A stretch of 38,967 bases of DNA from Cyclobacteriaceae bacterium (GTDB lineage: Bacteria > Bacteroidota > Bacteroidia > Cytophagales > Cyclobacteriaceae): NCBI GenBank assembly GCA_012033595.1, contig JAAUQL010000052.1, positions 1 through 38,967 of the forward strand, read 5' to 3'. Below the pieces are notes generated by a model. The model did not search any database, was not told the DNA's origin, and saw only the letters and a list, made by a program, of their open reading frames with translations. Made by a program: the position numbers and the translations under genes. Positions 34,009 to 38,967 of this stretch are shown piece by piece. Position 1 is the first letter of the stretch, and each line of letters starts with the position of its first letter.

Positions 34009-37000
34009 TTATAATTCTCTATGTACCGGCAGTGAAAAATGAAATACAGAACCTTTGCCTGGTTTGCTTTTCACGCCGATTTCACCACCATGCCGCCGTA
34101 TGATTTCTGCGGCTATAAACAGACCTATGCCAAAACCGGGGAATGATTTCTCACTCTTGCCTTCCACCCGGTAGAAGCGCTCAAATATCTTCTTCTGATC
34201 TGCCTTACTTATTCCAATGCCCGAATCTATAACTGAAATGATAATTTTACCATTTTGGAGCTCGCTTTTTACATTTACACTACTGGAATTTGGGGAATAT
34301 TTGATGGCGTTTGTCAAAAAGTTGATGAGCACCTGCCCGATGCGGTCTTTATCTGCAAATAGCTCCACATCTTTCTGAAAGTCATAGGTAACATCGATAT
34401 TGGGGTTGACATGCTTGATGTCGTTGATTACATCTTTGATCATTTCATTGGCCGGATAGTGCTCTTTGTTCAGCACCAGGTTGCCGGATTTTATTTTCGA
34501 AAGATCGAGTAGGTCAGAGATCAAATCGGTTAGCACCACTATTTGTTTGTTCATCACCTTCAGGGCATCCTTCAGAAACCCATCTTCGCCCTGCTGGTAC
34601 ATCGATTGCAAAATCTGCACGTAGCCTTTTATGGAGGTGACGGGTGTTTTGAGCTCGTGACTTGCCATGCCAATAAATAAGTCTTTTTGTTGATCGAGCT
34701 CTTTGATGTCCTGAATATCGGTACTGGCGCCTACCCACATCTGAATATTTCCTTTGCTGTCGCGCTGTGGCAGGGCACGGCTCAGATGCCAACGGTATTG
34801 GCCATCGTATCTTCTAAACCGATGCTCGCACAGGTAATCTTGCCCCGTGGCGATGGAGAGCTCCCATAGTCTAAGGTTTTCTTCCAGGTCATCCTCATGG
34901 ATCACCCTCGTCCATCCAAAGTTATTGAGGGTTTTGGCATTCAATCCGGTATATTCCACAAAGGACTTGTTGAAATAGGTTACGTTGCCATCGGGGGTGG
35001 TGGTCCAGACGTGCTGAGGCAGACTATCTGCCAACAGGCGAAAGCGCTGTTCCCGTTCTTCGAGTTCTTGCTGATAGTTGACTTCACCGGTAATATCGCG
35101 TATGGTGCCAAGCATCCTTACCGGTTCCTGCTCTTTGTTATAAAACACTTTGCCCCGTGCTTCTATCCAATGGACAGATTTGTCTGGCCATATCAGGCGC
35201 GATTCATAGTGTAAGCTGCCGGTGCGCAGGGCACTTTTAAAGGCGTGATTCCGTTCCGGCAGATCGCTTGGATGGTAGTGCCTGAGCAATTCATCCTGAT
35301 CCAGGTGAACCCTCGATTTATATCCAAATATTTGCAGATACCTGTCTGAATAGGTCACTTGTTTGGTGAGCAGATCAAGCTCCCAGGTGCCCAACTCGCT
35401 GGCTTCTATTACGATATTGAGTTTTTCTTTGGTTTCTTCCAGGTTGTTCTGGTATTCTATCTGCTCCTGTATATCCATGCAGGCACCAATGTATCCCTCA
35501 AATGTGCCGTCGGGGGCAAATCTGGGGGTGCCATTATCCGATATCCACCTATACTGTCCATCGTGTCTCAGCAGGCGATATTCCATATAAAACTCTTCCC
35601 GCCTGTCGAAGGCTTTGTTGTAGATTTCTAAACAGCGCTCCATATCATCGGGATGGATGTTCTCGGCCCAACCATTGCCATATTCCTCTTCCATACTCCG
35701 TCCGGAGAAATTAAGCCAGGCTTTGTTAAAAAAATTGCACAACTTGTCCGTGCCTGCCATCCAGATCATGACCGGAGCTTTGTCGGCCACGATCCGGAAT
35801 CTTTTTTCGCTTTCTTCGATTTTATGTATGGCATTGATCAGGCCATCTTCAGCCTTTTTCTGCTCATTGATGTCGGTATAGGCCCCAACCCACTTTTCTA
35901 TTTTGCCCTGCTCGTTTTTGATGGGCTGACCCACCACCTGAAACCAATGGTAAACCCCGTCCCTGTTTTTGACCCGGGCTTCCGATCTAAATTCCTTGCC
36001 AGATGATACAGAATCCATCCAGGCTTGCATCACCTCTTTGTAGTCTTCGGGGTGAATCATTCGAACAAATGATTCGGTTCCTACTGGTTTGATGCCTGTA
36101 AATTCTTCCCACCTTTTCGATGCAAAGCCCTGGTTGCCCGCGGCGTCTGTCGTCCAGATGAGTTCGGGCAGTGAATCTACCAACTGCCGGAATTCCCGTT
36201 CACTGTCTTCTATGCGTTTGCGTGCCAATACCCGGTTGGTCACATCTTGCAGGGTGCCATTGAAGCGATAGGCAATGTTATCTTCTCCGTACCAGGTCTT
36301 GCCGACCGCCCGCACTATGCGCTCTTCTTTGGTATCGGGGTGGATGATTGTGTATTCGATATCGTAGGCGGCAGATCCGTATTCCAACGCTTTGAGAATG
36401 GCTCCTGCTACTCTCTTTTGGTCTTTTTCTGCCATCACATTGATGGCATGTTCCAGCTCCAGCTCTTCATCGGGCTTCAGACCAAACCATTTTTTAAGCC
36501 TGGTATTGCCGGTCAATTTATTTTTTTTGGGGTCATAGTCCCAGGTGCCCAGTTCGGTAGCATCTATAGCAAATTGCAGTTCGTTGAGGCTTTCTTCCAG
36601 TTTTTTACGAGTGAGAATTTTTTCTGTCACATCCATGGCAATCACCATTGCTCCTGAAATGAAACCAGTCTCGTCTCGTATGGCCTTTATGCTGTAGTCT
36701 ATATAAAACTCCTTTTCTTCGCCATGCACATTTAGTACAAACAGTGCTTCTTTTTCTACACAAGGTTCGCCAGTGGTGTACACGTCATCAAACTTGCAGG
36801 CGAAGTCTTGTTCTTTCAGTTCAGGCAGGATGTCATAAAGGGGCTGTCCGATCACCGATTCATCTTTTCCCCACATTTGCAGGGTAATGGTATTGGCATG
36901 AGCCAAATAGTGATCGTCGCCGGTAAATACGGCAATAGGAATGCTTGCTTCTTTGATAAGGTATCGGAAATGTCGCTCAGATAGTTCCAGCTTTTTGAGC

Positions 37001-37491
37001 GATTGTACTTTTTGGGTGGTCTCCACGCAGGTCACCAATACCCCTGTCGTGGCTCCACATTCATCTTTTATCGGGCTATAGCTAAATGTCCAATAGACAT
37101 CTTCCATTTTGCCGTTTCTGTAGATGGGTATCAACTGATCATCACTCCAGGTTGCGCCTTTTCCGGCCATGACCTGGTCGATGAGCGGTTTGATGGTAGG
37201 CCAAATTTCCGGCCAGGCCTCCGGCGCCTTCATGCCCAGTATATTTGGATGCTTGCCCTGCTTGCCCAGGCTGGGTCTGTAGGCATCGTTGTAGAAACAT
37301 ATAAGGTCCTCTCCCCAATAAATAAACTTTGGAAATCTGGAGTTAAGCACATTGCCAAGCGTAATCCGCAGCGATACGGGCCAGGTATCAGGATGACCAA
37401 GCGTGGTAAGACTCCAGTCTTTTTCCATTATCAACCTACCCATTTCTCCTGAATCTGCCAAGAATTGACTTCTATCCATATTGGTTACCAA
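34009..37491 (-). CDS. Soluble sensor histidine kinase with about seven PAS domains
   Basis: A 1160-aa cytoplasmic kinase with no TM helix or signal peptide. About seven PAS/PAC units occupy residues 30-930. Recurring PAC ends read GVLVTCVETTQK, GAMVIAMDVTEK, FNGTLQDVTN, WVGAYTDINEQK, YIGACMDIQEQ, MLGTIRDITGE and WVGASTDIQD. Then comes HisKA with acceptor His945 (MASHELKTPVTSIKGY) and HATPase (NFLTNAIKYSPNS; DSGIGI; GFGIGLFIAAEI). PAS 1 differs from the rest (WSLTTLGHPDTWPVSLR, FYNDAYRPSLGK) and resembles the N-terminal sensor of phytochrome-like Bacteroidetes kinases. Ligands are unknown. Start at Met1 or Met5 (37479) cannot be told apart. The frame is intact over 3.5 kb, unlike several neighbours. 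Confidence 0.95.
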   Translation of the reverse strand: MVTNMDRSQFLADSGEMGRLIMEKDWSLTTLGHPDTWPVSLRITLGNVLNSRFPKFIYWGEDLICFYNDAYRPSLGKQGKHPNILGMKAPEAWPEIWPTIKPLIDQVMAGKGATWSDDQLIPIYRNGKMEDVYWTFSYSPIKDECGATTGVLVTCVETTQKVQSLKKLELSERHFRYLIKEASIPIAVFTGDDHYLAHANTITLQMWGKDESVIGQPLYDILPELKEQDFACKFDDVYTTGEPCVEKEALFVLNVHGEEKEFYIDYSIKAIRDETGFISGAMVIAMDVTEKILTRKKLEESLNELQFAIDATELGTWDYDPKKNKLTGNTRLKKWFGLKPDEELELEHAINVMAEKDQKRVAGAILKALEYGSAAYDIEYTIIHPDTKEERIVRAVGKTWYGEDNIAYRFNGTLQDVTNRVLARKRIEDSEREFRQLVDSLPELIWTTDAAGNQGFASKRWEEFTGIKPVGTESFVRMIHPEDYKEVMQAWMDSVSSGKEFRSEARVKNRDGVYHWFQVVGQPIKNEQGKIEKWVGAYTDINEQKKAEDGLINAIHKIEESEKRFRIVADKAPVMIWMAGTDKLCNFFNKAWLNFSGRSMEEEYGNGWAENIHPDDMERCLEIYNKAFDRREEFYMEYRLLRHDGQYRWISDNGTPRFAPDGTFEGYIGACMDIQEQIEYQNNLEETKEKLNIVIEASELGTWELDLLTKQVTYSDRYLQIFGYKSRVHLDQDELLRHYHPSDLPERNHAFKSALRTGSLHYESRLIWPDKSVHWIEARGKVFYNKEQEPVRMLGTIRDITGEVNYQQELEEREQRFRLLADSLPQHVWTTTPDGNVTYFNKSFVEYTGLNAKTLNNFGWTRVIHEDDLEENLRLWELSIATGQDYLCEHRFRRYDGQYRWHLSRALPQRDSKGNIQMWVGASTDIQDIKELDQQKDLFIGMASHELKTPVTSIKGYVQILQSMYQQGEDGFLKDALKVMNKQIVVLTDLISDLLDLSKIKSGNLVLNKEHYPANEMIKDVINDIKHVNPNIDVTYDFQKDVELFADKDRIGQVLINFLTNAIKYSPNSSSVNVKSELQNGKIIISVIDSGIGISKADQKKIFERFYRVEGKSEKSFPGFGIGLFIAAEIIRRHGGEIGVKSKPGKGSVFHFSLPVHREL

Positions 37492-37660
37492 GGGTTATAT
37501 AAAATATGCTTTCAAGGTATATTTTTTTGACCTCAAAAAGAAAGTAGCAAATGGCAAATATATTTATTGGACAGGTAGATATAAAATATCTAAGATAATA
37601 CTGTGAATAAACCTTTATAAATAGAATAATAAGAAGATTTCAGTGGATTAGATAAAGTTA

Positions 37661-37673
37661 ACCGGTCACCGGT
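37661..37673. repeat. Doubled ACCGGT palindrome (ACCGGT-C-ACCGGT)
   Basis: Two copies of the 6-bp palindrome ACCGGT separated by one C, about 170 bases upstream of the seven-PAS kinase start. A similar doubled palindrome, TCCGGA-C-TCCGGA, lies at 3642-3654. It may be chance. Confidence 0.2.
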
Positions 37674-37701
37674 ATGCTGTCGTGGTACCAATTAATTGAT
37701 A

Positions 37702-37749
37702 GTAGAATCATTAATTATTTATTCCACAAAAGTGTGTAAATAATTCTAC
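37702..37749. repeat. Long interrupted dyad between the seven-PAS kinase and the lmo0937-type gene
   Basis: GTAGAAT...ATTATTTA (37702-37721) pairs with TAAATAATTCTAC (37737-37749), with an inner CACA-AAAG-TGTG hairpin, giving about 17 paired positions with a 5-base bulge. It is in the shared upstream region of divergent genes and contains a TTCCACA half-site. The surrounding 37492-37881 has no gene. Confidence 0.45.
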
Positions 37750-37881
37750 GTTCATCGGTGTGCCGCATCGGCAATAAGCCGTAGTTGTCCATTTTTAAGG
37801 ATTGGAGGCCATGGCATCAACTTTGTAAAATGGGTCAACAACTAATTTCATTATTCATTTACAAATCTTAAACTATTAATC

Positions 37882-38034
37882 ATGGGCAATTTACTTTATT
37901 TACTTGCTGTTATTCTAATTATCGGCTGGATACTCGGTTTCTTTGTGTACAGCGCCGGAGGTCTCATCCATATTTTGTTGGTTATAGCCGTTATTGCGGT
38001 GGTCCTTAGGTTGATTAGAGGAAGAGCAGTTTAG
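37882..38034 (+). CDS. lmo0937-type small membrane protein
   Basis: A 50-aa protein: MGNLLYLLAVILIIGWILGF, then FVYSAGGLIHILLVIAVIAV, then a basic end LRLIRGRAV. Two hydrophobic helices around a short Gly-rich turn and the MGNLLYLLAVILIIGWILGF opening match the lmo0937/DUF5670 family, common and unstudied in soil and stress-tolerant bacteria. It is followed by a terminator and is therefore a real transcript unit. Confidence 0.85.
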   Translation: MGNLLYLLAVILIIGWILGFFVYSAGGLIHILLVIAVIAVVLRLIRGRAV

Positions 38035-38064
38035 AAGTCACGATATACCAAACAATCATATAAT

Positions 38065-38087
38065 AAGCCGGCGAAAGCCGGTTTTTT
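38065..38087 (+). terminator. Intrinsic terminator of the lmo0937-type gene
   Basis: AAGCCGGC-GAAA-GCCGGTT with a six-T run (38082-38087), 31 bases after the stop. The GAAA loop is a stable tetraloop. Confidence 0.85.
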
Positions 38088-38349
38088 ATTGATCACTGCC
38101 CCATCGTGGTGTTGGCATTTGCGGACGTCACTACGATGGCTCCTTTTTTTGTCACCACGGCAACGTTCAGCGCAAGTAAGGCAGGCAAGAGGCAAATTGA
38201 CCCGAATTAGTGGATGTGGTAAAAAACCTGCTACTACCCTGGGTCTTCGTGCTGTCTGCCTTCAACTGCACTTCTGTGACCTTTTTCACGTACAAGTGAA
38301 GAACTGTAGCTACTTTTGCACCACGTAGTTTTACATCAACCAAATTATA

Positions 38350-38946
38350 GTGATAGACAGCGTAGATTTACTTGAGCCTGGTTGGGAAGAAAAACAGCAC
38401 CTTTGCAAGCAGGACAAATTTTGCACTTTCGTTCAACACCACGACACCTTCTCCTCTGCAGAGGTACTTCATTTGCAGGCGGTTATCCTCAATAAGAAGC
38501 TGTCGTCCATTTTGTATGTGAGCGCCACCCTGGCGGTATGGAGCATGACTGCGGCATGGATCGATGCTGTCATTTTGCCTTTTATCATCGTTTATACCAT
38601 AGCACTGCCGGGAGCCAGCTACTATCCCTTGTTATTTCCCATAGTCTGGACAATTTTTAACGCAAGCCTCAAGTTCGTGTACATCAGGCACAAGTTGGGC
38701 GGTGCCATTACGCTCAGGGACAATCTACTTGCAGTATTCCCATATGCCGGGGCAGCCTTTCTGCTGAAAAACTGGTTTGTGGGCGATCCTCTTTTGAGAA
38801 GAGCAAGTCTTGCCTTTATTGCTCATCAAAAAAAACAAGCTATTAACCTGAGTTCGATTTTAAAACAGTGCGATTTGATCCGTTGTGACACTCTCATATT
38901 TGATTGTCGGCTTTTTTGGCATGAAGGAATAAGCAATAAGTCCTGA
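38350..38946 (+). CDS. Unrecognised multi-pass membrane protein
   Basis: The open frame begins with GTG at 38350 and gives up to 198 aa. From about residue 50 it has hydrophobic helices (LSSILYVSATLAVWSMTAAW, AVILPFIIVYTIALPG, YYPLLFPIVWTIFNASLKFVYI) with basic loops (RHKLGG) and NLLAVFPYAGAAFLLKNWF, so about four TM segments. Codon pattern and hydrophobic periodicity are those of a real gene, but the first 45 codons (C/H-rich) look non-native and the true start, or a frameshift, may be missing. TACTTTTG at 38311-38318 fits the -7 box TAnnTTTG. No family is recognised. 38088-38349 holds no gene. Confidence 0.5.
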   Translation: MIDSVDLLEPGWEEKQHLCKQDKFCTFVQHHDTFSSAEVLHLQAVILNKKLSSILYVSATLAVWSMTAAWIDAVILPFIIVYTIALPGASYYPLLFPIVWTIFNASLKFVYIRHKLGGAITLRDNLLAVFPYAGAAFLLKNWFVGDPLLRRASLAFIAHQKKQAINLSSILKQCDLIRCDTLIFDCRLFWHEGISNKS

Positions 38947-38967
38947 GATCAAATTAGTAATAAAGTT

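Overview
The window reads as chromosomal DNA of a free-living member of the Bacteroidota, most likely a Cytophagales-type bacterium. The signs are a single-chain CrtYcd-type lycopene cyclase, PorT-like outer-membrane barrels, a lipoprotein whose mature N-terminus is acidic after the lipobox Cys, a PepSY-like secreted protein, mostly weak Shine-Dalgarno sites, and one good TAnnTTTG promoter box. No rRNA, tRNA, CRISPR array, transposase or phage gene was seen. At about ten places a family-length protein is broken by a one-base change, usually a missing A or T in a homopolymer. Several split genes are therefore probably assembly errors rather than real pseudogenes.

Layout. 1-1546: an OmpR-type response regulator (3' part) and its sensor kinase, overlapping by ATGA. 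2003-3510: inorganic pyrophosphatase and a lycopene cyclase. 3664-6259 (minus): an Mla-type lipid-transport operon, mlaE-mlaF-mlaD, with an 18-bp perfect palindrome upstream. 6629-12635 (minus): a block of two-component genes made of a stand-alone receiver, an NtrC-type sigma-54 activator, a membrane PAS kinase, a receiver-PAS-kinase protein and a small soluble kinase. 13008-14540: a 128-bp BIME-like inverted repeat, another receiver, a beta-barrel protein and a possible 35-aa membrane peptide. 14922-20010: an HPF-like protein, then a tight pair encoding a phosphofructokinase-like/GH130 polypeptide and a GT4/(alpha/alpha)6 protein. 20410-20535: six palindromes at an exact 22-bp period, between convergent genes. 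20589-25884 (minus): large catalase, HIRAN protein, Hsp20-like protein, surface lipoprotein and PepSY-like protein. 26178-30557: a DUF7218-like protein, Ku, LigD and a stress-type short-chain dehydrogenase, then a remnant of an FAD oxidoreductase. 30909-37491 (minus): beta-barrel, PRC-barrel protein, a diheme cytochrome c (split as read), a receiver and a seven-PAS kinase. 37882-38946: a 50-aa lmo0937-type membrane protein and an unrecognised membrane protein.

Taken together, much of the second half looks like stress and DNA-damage tolerance: catalase, Ku/LigD repair, HIRAN, small heat-shock protein, PRC-barrel, general-stress dehydrogenase and lmo0937 protein. The most system-like novelty is the carbohydrate pair at 15653-20010. 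A PFK homologue that keeps its fructose-6-phosphate residues but has lost key ATP/Mg residues is joined to a GH130 phosphorylase-type domain and co-transcribed with a glycosyltransferase fused to a glycosidase-like toroid. This could make and phosphorolyse an intracellular glycan under the control of a sugar-phosphate-binding domain. The join between PFK and GH130 sits on a suspicious six-T run and must be checked before the fusion is believed.
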